A DNA stretch of 64,000 nucleotides, from contig NZ_JAAAPM020000008.1 of assembly GCF_009909155.2 (NCBI RefSeq), positions 78,091 through 142,090 on the forward strand, in the 5' to 3' direction. Shown here piece after piece: positions 44,301-52,854 of this stretch. Each line of letters starts with the position of its first letter. The first letter of the stretch is position 1. This stretch comes from Flavobacterium undicola. Its GTDB lineage: Bacteria > Bacteroidota > Bacteroidia > Flavobacteriales > Flavobacteriaceae. The translations under genes were made by a program, and so were the position numbers. Under the pieces are notes generated by a model. It was given only the letters and a program-made list of their open reading frames with translations, did no database searches and was not told the origin of the DNA.

Positions 44301-46819
44301 GGGATGGCGATTTAGGTCGTGAATTATTAGATGGTAACGTAATGGACAAATGGAATCCTACAACAAAAAGTCAGAGCCGTTTGTTTACTATTTACCAAGC
44401 CTATCCTGTTTCTTCTAACAATAGTACTAAGAAAAACCCTTGCTTACAAGCAGATATATTAGGTGACTGGAGAGAAGAAATAATATTCCGTACATCGGAC
44501 AATACTGAACTTGTGATTTTTACCACAGACACACCTACTACATATCGTATCCCAACATTGATGCACGATCCACAATATCGTACTGCAATTGCTTGGCAAA
44601 ATTCGGCTTACAATCAGCCGCCTAATACGAGTTATTACATTGGGTATGATATGGATGTAAACAATATTCCAACAGCAAAAATTGCAGTGGTTGACGTTGT
44701 AGCTCCAAAGGTTACAGCTATTAACAGACTTACACCTACCTCTGAAAAAAATAATGCAACAACCGTTACGTATCGTGTTACTTTTTCTGAAAACGTGAGC
44801 GGAGTTGACGTTGCTGATTTTGCATTTAATACAACCGGAAATGTTGCTGGAACTATTGCATCAGTAAGTCCTGTTACTAATGCTTCATTTGATGTAACTG
44901 TAAATAACATTAGTGGCGATGGTACACTTCGCTTAGATGTAAATAACAGCGGTACTGGAATTGCTGATGGAGCAAATAATGCTATAGCAGAAGGTTTTAC
45001 AAACGGTGAAATCTATACTTTCGACCATACCAATCCAACTTTAACTATTACAACTATTAGCTCAAGCAATGCTAAGCCTATTTTTGCAAAAGAAGCTGAC
45101 ACTGTTACATTAAACTTTGAAGCTTCTGAAAGCATAACTAATTTAGAAGCAACAATTGCCGGACACGCTGTTACAACAACTGATCTTGGAAGCAATAAAT
45201 TTAATGCCACTTACCAATTGACAAATACGGATACTGAAGGTATAATTCCTTTTACTATTCAGTTTAAAGATCAAGTAGGCAATACAGGAATCCCGGTTAG
45301 CGCTACTACTGATGCAAAAACAATTGTATTCGACCGCACTGTACCAACATTGCCATCTGTTCAGTTATCGTCCAATAATATCAATTCTGCTTATGCAAAA
45401 GAAGGAGACGTTATTTCTTTGAGCTTTACTGCATCAGAAACTATTGAAACTCCAGCGGTAGTAATAGCTGGACATGCTGTCTCAATAACTGATCTTGGAA
45501 GTAATAATTATATTGCTACTTACCAATTGACAAATACGGATACTGAAGGTTCAGTTGGTTTTACAATTGATTTCACGGATCCTGCTGGTAATATAGGTTC
45601 GAAAGTTACAACTGCAACCAATAGTATTACTTATGATCGTACAAATCCATCTATCACTACTCCAACTGATCTTAACATTAGTTCAAATAATGGAAGTTGT
45701 GAAGCTACAAAAGTAGTTTTAGGTACTGCATCAACAAACGATACTAATACAGTTGAAACAACAAATGACGCACCAAGCATTTTCCCTGTAGGAACTACAA
45801 CTGTTATCTGGATAGCTAAAGATGCAGCAGGCAACAGCAATACAGCTACTCAAAAAGTAACCATAATCGATTCACAAAAACCTTTGATTAGCAATTCATC
45901 GTCGCAATCGTTCTGTTATAACGGAAGTACGTATACCATTCCAACATTATCTGCTACAGACAATTGTGGTATTGCTTCGATTAGCTACATCATAAACGGA
46001 GCTACTTCAAGAAGCGGTAATGGCAATGATGCAAGCGGAATCTTTAATGTAGGAGTTTCTACAATTACATGGACCGTTTCGGATATTCATAACAATCAAT
46101 CAACGGTTAACAGCACTGTTACCGTTAATGCAGCTGTTTCTGTAACAATTAATGATATCTATGCCGTTAATCAGGCTACCGATAACAAGAATACGTTATA
46201 CATTGGTTACGGACCGTCGTCATTAAAACTGACAGCAAAACCTAATGGTGGTTCAGGCTCATTTGGCTTCAAATGGAGCACAGGAGAAACAACACCATCT
46301 ATTAATGCAAGTACGGCAGGAACTTACAGCGTAGTCATTACTGATGCTCAAGGTTGTACCACAAACACTTCAGCAGCTATCAACGTAATAGATGTAAGCT
46401 GTGGTAACAACAAAGACAAGGTGATGATTTGTCACAATGGAACTTCCATTTGCGTAGCTTCATCAGCTGTTCAAGCACACCTAAATCACGGTGATAACAT
46501 AGGAGCTTGTGGAACATATAGTAAAGTAGCAAAATCTCCTATTCTTGAAACAACTAGCTCAGTTGAATCTGGACTTTCTGTTTATCCTAATCCAACTTCG
46601 GGCTCGTTCTCAATACAAATTAACAGTTTGACATCTGGAAAAGCGACAATAAATATTGTAACTATAAATGGGCAAATTGTAGAACAACGTGATGTTGTAT
46701 TAACAGAAGGAATTCAATCCTTTTCGTTTAATATCTCTGGAAAAGCATCAGGAGTATACTTAATAAAAGTGAGTGGTATTGAAGGTGTTAATACACAGAA
46801 TTTGATCCTTCAAAATTAA
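41351..46819 (+). CDS. Multidomain PL11 rhamnogalacturonan lyase with T9SS sorting domain
   Basis: This is a secreted 1822-residue enzyme. The signal peptide ends near residue 31 (SSFAQ|QW). Residues about 32-405 form a propeller-like repeat region; about 407-505 is a Fn3-like domain (VRAYAINSAGTSYGN). Residues about 507-1113 are a rhamnogalacturonan lyase family 11 catalytic domain, with its hallmark series of calcium-binding DxDGDG loops (VGDVDGDGVYEIILKW, YDFDGDGKAEMILKTADG, GDVDGDGKDEIING) and ADILGDWREEIIFR. Then come Ig-like repeats (two share a near-identical core), a HYR domain, a SprB-like repeat, a CHNGTSICV...AHLNHGD segment and a type A sorting domain (VYPNPTSGSFSIQ, about 1743-1822). 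It would cleave the rhamnogalacturonan I backbone of pectin by beta-elimination outside the cell. No pectin locus accompanies it. Confidence 0.9.
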   Translation: MIRKTTFSSHRLRLKISLSMCFLFSCLSSFAQQWTILGNEQAISSVSSSYTSIAVVKIGTNFIPYVAFTESGVPKVKKRLTDGTWEQVGANLATNASYTKIYSNSIGELFVAYIDFSAGSKLALKKYDYVTRTWNALNEDNTNLYVSTGNANGMSAVSQYSSTHRCSIAFDSFNVPYVAFSEAGMLPYVKKFNGTAWETVGSGAVPGGFGAAVSLAIDANDKPWLTYLSLTAANSTTGTVALYGYNGTAWTAVTIPTPMSGRHTNIAIKDANTLCIAYFNTGNTNRATAILYNKSTNTWGTAATLASRDSPNISLINDNAGNVYCSFIDYTSTTNVFPTRVRFLAAGSTTWTELKDPAVIRGIDEPTGSPSIAIGNAPYPYVVYTKTNSNSITTPIVRMYTPPPPPAELTTNNITNISTTTAVAGGNITSDGGAAISQRGVVYSNSNSSPTTADTKVVATTTGSGSFSVTLTGLTPATFYYVRAYAINSAGTSYGNTVRLSSLPVADAVVTTPKQVEFLTRGLVAIQKTSSSVFLSWRLLGNDPSSIAFNVYRNGVKVNATPITTSTNYLDATTTPNNNYSITTIINGVESEQTSPTKVWALNTFNSGRNNKLSIPIQMPAGGTLPDGQSYTYTANDSSVGDVDGDGVYEIILKWDPTAVNDNAGGYSGKQIFDCYRLDGTRLWRIDLGINVNAGPHYNQFMVYDFDGDGKAEMILKTADGTVDGVGNVIGNAAVDYRNSAGWVQQGPEFLTVFNGLTGAAMATVNYQPTRDNVADWGDTYGNRQDRFVSAVAYLDGARPSIIVGRGYYNRLTRAAYNWRNGQLTMLWKFDSKDPTHPEYNSYSGQGNHQMTIGDVDGDGKDEIINGSSAINDDGKPLWTYGMGHGDALHMTDMDLDRPGQEIWINLESPGSYDGLGLRQYDAKTGQTNWGIATTGDVGRSMAADIDPYFKGYEMWGSSGDNTYDVKGNPISTNKPSYNFGIWWDGDLGRELLDGNVMDKWNPTTKSQSRLFTIYQAYPVSSNNSTKKNPCLQADILGDWREEIIFRTSDNTELVIFTTDTPTTYRIPTLMHDPQYRTAIAWQNSAYNQPPNTSYYIGYDMDVNNIPTAKIAVVDVVAPKVTAINRLTPTSEKNNATTVTYRVTFSENVSGVDVADFAFNTTGNVAGTIASVSPVTNASFDVTVNNISGDGTLRLDVNNSGTGIADGANNAIAEGFTNGEIYTFDHTNPTLTITTISSSNAKPIFAKEADTVTLNFEASESITNLEATIAGHAVTTTDLGSNKFNATYQLTNTDTEGIIPFTIQFKDQVGNTGIPVSATTDAKTIVFDRTVPTLPSVQLSSNNINSAYAKEGDVISLSFTASETIETPAVVIAGHAVSITDLGSNNYIATYQLTNTDTEGSVGFTIDFTDPAGNIGSKVTTATNSITYDRTNPSITTPTDLNISSNNGSCEATKVVLGTASTNDTNTVETTNDAPSIFPVGTTTVIWIAKDAAGNSNTATQKVTIIDSQKPLISNSSSQSFCYNGSTYTIPTLSATDNCGIASISYIINGATSRSGNGNDASGIFNVGVSTITWTVSDIHNNQSTVNSTVTVNAAVSVTINDIYAVNQATDNKNTLYIGYGPSSLKLTAKPNGGSGSFGFKWSTGETTPSINASTAGTYSVVITDAQGCTTNTSAAINVIDVSCGNNKDKVMICHNGTSICVASSAVQAHLNHGDNIGACGTYSKVAKSPILETTSSVESGLSVYPNPTSGSFSIQINSLTSGKATINIVTINGQIVEQRDVVLTEGIQSFSFNISGKASGVYLIKVSGIEGVNTQNLILQN

Positions 46820-46838
46820 TTATTAATTTAGCAATAAG

Positions 46839-46873
46839 GCGGCTCGTAACATAAGTTTGCGAGCCGCTTTTTT
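46839..46873 (+). terminator. Intrinsic terminator after the PL11 lyase gene
   Basis: GCGGCTCG (46839-46846) pairs with CGAGCCGC (46860-46867), with extra pairing in the loop base, and is followed by T9. It lies 20 bp after the lyase stop and just before the next gene start at 46885. Confidence 0.88.
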
Positions 46874-46884
46874 TTAATAAAACC

Positions 46885-48003
46885 ATGAAAAACAAGTCTT
46901 TAATTTTAGTTTTTATCATCGTCTTTTTTGTGTCTTCATTCACAAAATCTGGAGAGCTTTTGGCGCACATTGACAAGATACTTTACCTGCAAAGTAAAAT
47001 TGGAGAAAGAACATTAGTATTAAAAATCAAATGTTACGATGAGTCTACTGTTCGTTATATGAACTATTATTTTGAGGACGATAAAATGGACCATTATCTG
47101 GAAGGGAATCTTATTGGAAATGTCTGGCAATTCAATCCAATTGACAATCAAAATGGGGCAAGAAATTTAGTTATAAAGGAAGATAAAAATGGGAGTTGGA
47201 AAGGATTTTGGCGTGAAGGTTCCAATAAAAAAATAGATCTTATTCTCAATCCTATCTTTATTAATCCAGATTCAAAATATAATTCTTATTCCAAAAACAG
47301 AGAATTAGATCCTTACGATGCTTATAAAATTTCAATACTAAATTTAGAAAAAATAAAAACCGAAAAAGTTTCTAAAAATTTCAACCTGGACTGGTATTTA
47401 GAAAAAGAATCCGGAATTACTTTTTTTAGATTACACAATGAAAACAAAAAAACAAGCTGTGACAGTATCAACAATGTTTTGGAATCCTTGCAACTATCAA
47501 TCATTCATGACTACTATCGTTTTAACCCAAACAGAAACAGCCTAAACATTCAATCGGAAATTTTATATTTAAACGAAGCTTTAATCAGTTTTAAAATTAT
47601 TTCAAATAGTACTTTTAAAACTCAAACCCCAGTAAAAACACAGCAATTACTTTGCTTAAACCTTCAGAATGGGCAACAAATTGATTTGGAAAGCTTAGTT
47701 TGGTTTGACGAAAAAAATCCCAAACCAGATACAAACGATGTTGCGCAAACTTATGAATATCGAAAAAAAGTTTTTGCTCCTAAAGTCTTTTCGATATTAA
47801 ACGAATTGTATCTGCAACAAATGCAAACCAGTGATTGTAATATAAATAAGGAAGCCACATGGGCTTTGCCTAATTTTGCACTAACAAAACAAGGCATATT
47901 ATTCTGTTTTTCTCATACCCCTATTTGTAATTTTATGGATTGGGCAATAATTCCATATAAAAAATTAGCACCCTATCTTGAAAAGAAATACCAACTAAAC
48001 TAA
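46885..48003 (+). CDS. Exported protein of unknown function
   Basis: The 372-residue product has an N-terminal hydrophobic segment (LILVFIIVFFVSSF) fit for a signal peptide or anchor. The first third is beta-rich (VLKIKCYDESTVRYMNYYF, LEGNLIGNVWQF). The C-terminal third ends in a segment (WAIIPYKKLAPYLEKKY) reminiscent of the last strand-helix of DUF3298-like domains; this likeness is weak. No catalytic motif is evident. The gene follows the lyase terminator and runs convergently into the DUF5689 gene with a 4-bp overlap of the stop regions. I do not recognise the family. Confidence 0.65.
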   Translation: MKNKSLILVFIIVFFVSSFTKSGELLAHIDKILYLQSKIGERTLVLKIKCYDESTVRYMNYYFEDDKMDHYLEGNLIGNVWQFNPIDNQNGARNLVIKEDKNGSWKGFWREGSNKKIDLILNPIFINPDSKYNSYSKNRELDPYDAYKISILNLEKIKTEKVSKNFNLDWYLEKESGITFFRLHNENKKTSCDSINNVLESLQLSIIHDYYRFNPNRNSLNIQSEILYLNEALISFKIISNSTFKTQTPVKTQQLLCLNLQNGQQIDLESLVWFDEKNPKPDTNDVAQTYEYRKKVFAPKVFSILNELYLQQMQTSDCNINKEATWALPNFALTKQGILFCFSHTPICNFMDWAIIPYKKLAPYLEKKYQLN

Positions 48004-49349
48004 TCCCCATAAATTTGTACATCATCTACTTGAAAAGCGCCATCCAAGGCTAAATTTCTCCCAGAACCGATGTATTTAAAAGCAATATTGATTTTTCCTT
48101 TATAACTAGACAAATCTATAGCTCCCGAACCAACAAACTCATTCCAGGGCGTAGCCTGAGTTGGAATTTTTGCAGAAACCCGAGTCCAGGTTGCTGTATT
48201 AATATGAAGTCCGTCAAAATTAGTAGAGACATAAACTTCAATGGTATTTAACGGAGAATCTACATCAAGATGGTCTTGAGCAGTTCTAAACGAAAGACTT
48301 TCCTTAGTGTGTAAATCCATATCAATTTTTGGGGTAATTAACCAAACAATATTCGACGCCACCTTAGTTCCCGTTATAGCGAATTCAGCATAACCATTTG
48401 TCGAAGAAATACCCCCTTTCCAAACAATTGCACCCGCTTGTATAATATTACTCCAACCCGGCAAATTCAAATTAGAACCATCAGCAACAGATTGAAAATC
48501 TTCAACAAAAAAAGGAATATTGCGCTTTCCCGGCATACTAACATCCGTTTCTTTCCTGACAACCAACTGATAATCGGTAGCATATTTAGTCAGCACCCCT
48601 CGCACTTTCCCACTTCCATTTGGCACCATGCTTTTTGAAAAATCGGCAAAACTACTGGTTCTAAAAATCAATTGATTTCCATTTTTGTCTACCAAATTCC
48701 AATTGGTCGCTCCGCCCACATCATTTGTTTCTTCATAATAATGACGACCGATGGCTGGTTCTGTAAACTGCACATTGCTCAATTCAATCAGTGTGTTTAA
48801 ATGACTATCGTTAATTTCACCTAAATCAATCGAACGAACCAATTGCTCTTCTTTCACATTGGTACAGGAAGCATGCAACACCTTTTTATAATCATTTTGC
48901 GAAAGTCGCCCTACTCCGCCTTGGTTAAAAGCATTGACATACAATCCGCCAATTCTCAAACCACCATAATACAAATCGGTGTACTGATTCTTTAATTTCA
49001 CATATACCTTATTCCCCACGCGATAATCAACATACAAATTAGTTGCATCTATGGGAACGCTAAATCCTACTGCCGGATTTGTGGCTGTAGCCAAGGTTTG
49101 AAACGAAATTGTTTTAAAGAAATTACCGTTTTCATCACTCGAAACCACATAGGCTTCAATCACATCATCATAAGGATATTGAGCTACAATTTCGGCTGCC
49201 GTTTTTTGAACATTAGCCACTGTTTTGTTTACCGGAATATCGGGCTGATTACAACTTAGCTTCGGAATCTCCGTTTCATTATTTGCACAAGCACCAAAAA
49301 CCAGCAAGAATATCATCATTAAAAAAAATTGAAAAGTATAATTTTTCAT
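48000..49349 (-). CDS. DUF5689 / choice-of-anchor J surface lipoprotein
   Basis: The 449-residue product has lipobox VFGAC (Cys at about 21). Residues about 35-270 match DUF5689, an OB-fold-like Bacteroidetes domain (VIEAYVVSSDENGNFFKTIS, then LYYGGLRIGGLYVN). The C-terminal part from about 275 is a choice-of-anchor J jelly-roll (FFVEDFQSVADGSNLNLPGW to FKYIGSGRNLALDGAFQVDD). Such lipoproteins are regularly encoded next to TonB-dependent receptors, as here: the receptor gene is 18 bp upstream in the same direction. A surface binding partner for the receptor is likely; the substrate is unknown. Confidence 0.85.
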   Translation of the reverse strand: MKNYTFQFFLMMIFLLVFGACANNETEIPKLSCNQPDIPVNKTVANVQKTAAEIVAQYPYDDVIEAYVVSSDENGNFFKTISFQTLATATNPAVGFSVPIDATNLYVDYRVGNKVYVKLKNQYTDLYYGGLRIGGLYVNAFNQGGVGRLSQNDYKKVLHASCTNVKEEQLVRSIDLGEINDSHLNTLIELSNVQFTEPAIGRHYYEETNDVGGATNWNLVDKNGNQLIFRTSSFADFSKSMVPNGSGKVRGVLTKYATDYQLVVRKETDVSMPGKRNIPFFVEDFQSVADGSNLNLPGWSNIIQAGAIVWKGGISSTNGYAEFAITGTKVASNIVWLITPKIDMDLHTKESLSFRTAQDHLDVDSPLNTIEVYVSTNFDGLHINTATWTRVSAKIPTQATPWNEFVGSGAIDLSSYKGKINIAFKYIGSGRNLALDGAFQVDDVQIYGD

Positions 49350-49367
49350 AATAGCTAAAATTTTAAA

Positions 49368-52205
49368 TTAGAAACTGAAATAGAGATTCACAAAAAAAGT
49401 CCTGCCATAACCATAAAAATATTTGTTACCAAAAGAAGGCGTTCCGCTGGAAACATCCTGGTTGAGTTGCCTGAAATTGGCATTTCGGGCTTGCTCATAA
49501 CCACCAGTTTTGTATTTGCTGTCCAACACATTATTAATACTCACAAAAAGTCCCAGAAATTTTCCTTTAATACGCCAGGATTTTCCACCTATTAAATTAA
49601 GTAAACTCACGGGATCAAATTTTCGCTGTTTTAACAATTCGGCTGCTCTTTCTTCGGTTGCTTCCGGAAAAGGAAATCCGCTGGCAGGATTGGTATAAAA
49701 GCGATTGGTTCTGGAAATGGGCGAAACATCAATATAATTCTCAGTCAAATAATTGACATTCGTTCCTATCCACCAATATTTTGGATCGCGATATTCCAAA
49801 CCCAAACTATACGCCTGCTGCGGCATTCCCGGCTGTTTGTAATTTTTTAAAAGTGCCGTACCAAAATCAAAGGATGGATTGGTATTTTCAATCGAAGCCA
49901 CCGCATCGTTGTTGATACTCACATTCGGATTGCTATCAAAAGTAAATTGTCCATAAGCTGCAGAAAAACTCGTTTTGAAAGTTGAACTAATTTGGTATTC
50001 AAAACTAAATTCAGCTCCAAGGTTTTTTCGATCCAAATGCATTAAAGTCTGACTCACAAAAGCATTGGTATTGGTATAACCTGCTTCATTATCAAAAATT
50101 CCTTCGGCATAAAAAAAGCTGATTTTAGTCGCATCTTTAATCGTAGAGTAATAGGCTGTTAACCTTGTTTGAAATTTTGGAGTTCGAAAAACATAAGTTG
50201 CATCAAGACTATTAAGTGTTTCACTTTGCAAGCCATCAACTAGGGTATTATTCAATCGCACATTCGAAAAACTATTTCTAAGATTAGGTGCTTTAGTCAA
50301 ATGCGCCGCATTAAGATTCAAGGATTGTCTTCCGGAAATTTTAAAAATCATTCCGCCTTTGAAACCAAAATTTTCAAAGTTCATTTTTTGGCTTTTGCCA
50401 AAAGAAATCGTTTCATAAATTCCATTTTTATACAAGCCTTCCCGTTGATAATTAGTTCTGGAAAAAGATTGCGCCAGATAAAAATCAATTTTATTATACG
50501 AAAATTTAAACTGGGTGAAAGCTTCTAACACAGCGGCCGAAAGTCTATAATTGTAACCATAAGCATCGCCCACCTTGACTTGGCGGTTTGGATTGTTTAA
50601 ATCAGATTGTGCTTGAGTGCCGCTATAAAATCCATCAATATCTTCAAAAAAAGCACCGCCTAATAAGTCCAACAACTTTTGGTAATTATGCGATTTCAAA
50701 TCCCGATATGAAATTCCCGCATTCACAATCAAGTTTTCAGCGAGCTGGGAATTAAAATTAGAATTCACCGCAATAGTATTATCATCATTTCGGTCTTCAT
50801 ACAACACATAATGACTTTGAGCCGCTTCGTAGCCAATGATATTCGAATTGGCATCTACCACAGGATTCTGATTCGCGCGATACATAGCCTCCCAATCGAT
50901 TTGAGGATTGGCCAAAAATGCCAATCTGTTTTTCTCAGCATTGTCATAATCCGGAGTAAATTCTCCTGAGAATTCTCCATTATCAGCAGCGTACATGGAA
51001 ATGTAATAGCTAGGCATTTTTCTAAAATAAGTAGGATCAGGACTATTGGCATTTTGATAATCAATAGTACTGTTGCCAATTTTTCCAAACTGATACAAGA
51101 CCGCCGAATTCAAATTAGTATGATCGTTTATTTTAAAATAATGATTCAACATAACGATAGGTTCTTCAACGGTTTTTATTCGGGCATTTCTCTTTTCTCC
51201 ATTTTGATAACCCCAATACGAATTGTAAATCTCGCTGGTTAGATTAGTCACTTCAGCAGTATTTGGTGAGTTTTTCCCTCGCTCATTTGGCGTATAAAAT
51301 CCTGAAATATTAATCGAATGTTGGTCGTTTAATTTCTTTTCGAAACTAAGAAAAAGAGAATTCGCATCATAATTAGTGCCTTCAAAATGCCCTTCCTGAG
51401 CATAGCGTTTTCCAGCAGAAATAACGTAAGCCCAACCCGAATTACTCATGCCCGAAGCATAAGTCGTCATGATGCGGCCAGTGTAATTAGTATTGGTTCC
51501 TGAAAATGTGATTCGGCTTCCTTTTCGATAAATAGAGGCTCGGGTATTAATTTGCTGAGTTCCCAGAATCCCTCCAAAAGTATAATCGGACGGAGTCGTT
51601 CCAATGGAAAATTCCTGATTTCGAGTAGCATCATTGAGTCCGCCCCAGTTGTTCCAATTGGGTCTGCCATCATACAGTTTATTCATTGTAACTCCATTAA
51701 TCATGGTAGTTGCATTTTCACTATCCAATCCGCGGATTCTAAAACGGGCCTGTCCCCAGTTGAAAGCGGCGGCTTGCTGAAAAGCATCTCTGGAAGATTG
51801 CAATAATCCAGAAGTATTTTCGGAACTGCTGTTGTCATCCGTTAAATCGTCTTCAAAAAGCTGAATTACGGCTGCTTGTTGGTCAGCAACCTGATCTAAT
51901 TCTAATAGAATCGTTCCTAAATCTAACGCTAAAGTGTTTTGAATTGAAACCGGAAATAGAGCATCTTTGTAACCCTGACTTTGAAAAAGCACTAAATAAT
52001 CAGCCGATGGAATGGATTCAAAAACAACAATTCCCTCGCTATTAGTGAGCTGAGTGAAATTGGTATTCTGAATAGAAACCACCGCAGCGACTAGTGGTTT
52101 TAGTGTTTTAGCATCTAAAACCCTGGCTGAAATTCGAGCTTGATCTTGTGCCAATACCCATTGGATTGACCCAAGACCGAAAAGTATAACAAGAAAATAT
52201 TTCAT
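49368..52205 (-). CDS. TonB-dependent receptor with carboxypeptidase-regulatory-like domain
   Basis: The 945-residue outer-membrane receptor has a signal peptide (VILFGLGSIQWVLAQ, about 19), a regulatory-like domain (ARISARVLDAKTLKPLVAAV), a plug (about 120-240, ARFRIRGLDSENATTMINGV) and a long barrel ending in FFVNLYFSF with terminal Phe. The plug and barrel differ from SusC proteins: there is no SusC-style VVVIGYG signature. It pairs with the DUF5689 lipoprotein gene 18 bp downstream. This pairing points to uptake of a substrate other than the classical Sus glycans, which cannot be named. Confidence 0.9.
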   Translation of the reverse strand: MKYFLVILFGLGSIQWVLAQDQARISARVLDAKTLKPLVAAVVSIQNTNFTQLTNSEGIVVFESIPSADYLVLFQSQGYKDALFPVSIQNTLALDLGTILLELDQVADQQAAVIQLFEDDLTDDNSSSENTSGLLQSSRDAFQQAAAFNWGQARFRIRGLDSENATTMINGVTMNKLYDGRPNWNNWGGLNDATRNQEFSIGTTPSDYTFGGILGTQQINTRASIYRKGSRITFSGTNTNYTGRIMTTYASGMSNSGWAYVISAGKRYAQEGHFEGTNYDANSLFLSFEKKLNDQHSINISGFYTPNERGKNSPNTAEVTNLTSEIYNSYWGYQNGEKRNARIKTVEEPIVMLNHYFKINDHTNLNSAVLYQFGKIGNSTIDYQNANSPDPTYFRKMPSYYISMYAADNGEFSGEFTPDYDNAEKNRLAFLANPQIDWEAMYRANQNPVVDANSNIIGYEAAQSHYVLYEDRNDDNTIAVNSNFNSQLAENLIVNAGISYRDLKSHNYQKLLDLLGGAFFEDIDGFYSGTQAQSDLNNPNRQVKVGDAYGYNYRLSAAVLEAFTQFKFSYNKIDFYLAQSFSRTNYQREGLYKNGIYETISFGKSQKMNFENFGFKGGMIFKISGRQSLNLNAAHLTKAPNLRNSFSNVRLNNTLVDGLQSETLNSLDATYVFRTPKFQTRLTAYYSTIKDATKISFFYAEGIFDNEAGYTNTNAFVSQTLMHLDRKNLGAEFSFEYQISSTFKTSFSAAYGQFTFDSNPNVSINNDAVASIENTNPSFDFGTALLKNYKQPGMPQQAYSLGLEYRDPKYWWIGTNVNYLTENYIDVSPISRTNRFYTNPASGFPFPEATEERAAELLKQRKFDPVSLLNLIGGKSWRIKGKFLGLFVSINNVLDSKYKTGGYEQARNANFRQLNQDVSSGTPSFGNKYFYGYGRTFFVNLYFSF

Positions 52206-52854
52206 AAGCCCAAAGAATTAACCGCAATTATTCTTTATTGAAAAAGAATATTGCACCATCATATAACTTGAAAAAATCTGATTTCGAAGCATAAAAAAAT
52301 ATCCCCAAAAGGAATATTTCATTAATAGTATGGATTGTTATTTTTGGAAATTGGGCTATAAACCAAAAACGATTCAAGCAATATCAAAAGTGGTGGTATT
52401 AAATAACTTTTAAAAGTTAGCTAGTTCTTCTGACTATTTAAAAGTAAGAAAAAAATTATTTACTTGAATTTTTTTTTGAAGATTTTTTTATCAAACAGTA
52501 TCTCATGAATAAAACTCAATAGGAATCGGCTTCGACCTAATGTCCCTAAGTTAAGGATTCGTTCTCCCTGTTCGAGTGTTTTTTAAAAGTAAAATTATAT
52601 TTACCGATTTTCTTTTTTGCTTGATCAAAAAAGAAACAAAAAAATCAAGTCTTGCGCCTCCTCGTCGGTCAAATTAGTTTTCGAATACTAAAAAAAAATA
52701 ACTCGCTACGCTCAAACAGATTTTCTTTTTACGTATTCTTCAAACATTTGACACCCGACTGCGGAAGCTAAGGACAGCTGAGTCTCGGCAACAACAGTAT
52801 ACTATTTTTAGGCTAAAAATTATACATTAAAGAGAACAATAGAAGCTTAAAATC
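52206..52854. other. Long intergenic region with repeat-like remnants, no gene
   Basis: This 649-bp gap has no credible ORF. The part at about 52605-52660 holds an inverted repeat CTTGAT (52619-52624) / ATCAAG (52645-52650) around a purine-rich stretch, then a segment of higher G+C (52655-52800) without codon structure. The composition shift relative to the AT-rich 52206-52550 suggests a degenerate repeat or remnant. The leader of the TonB receptor gene is at 52206-52300. Confidence 0.45.
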
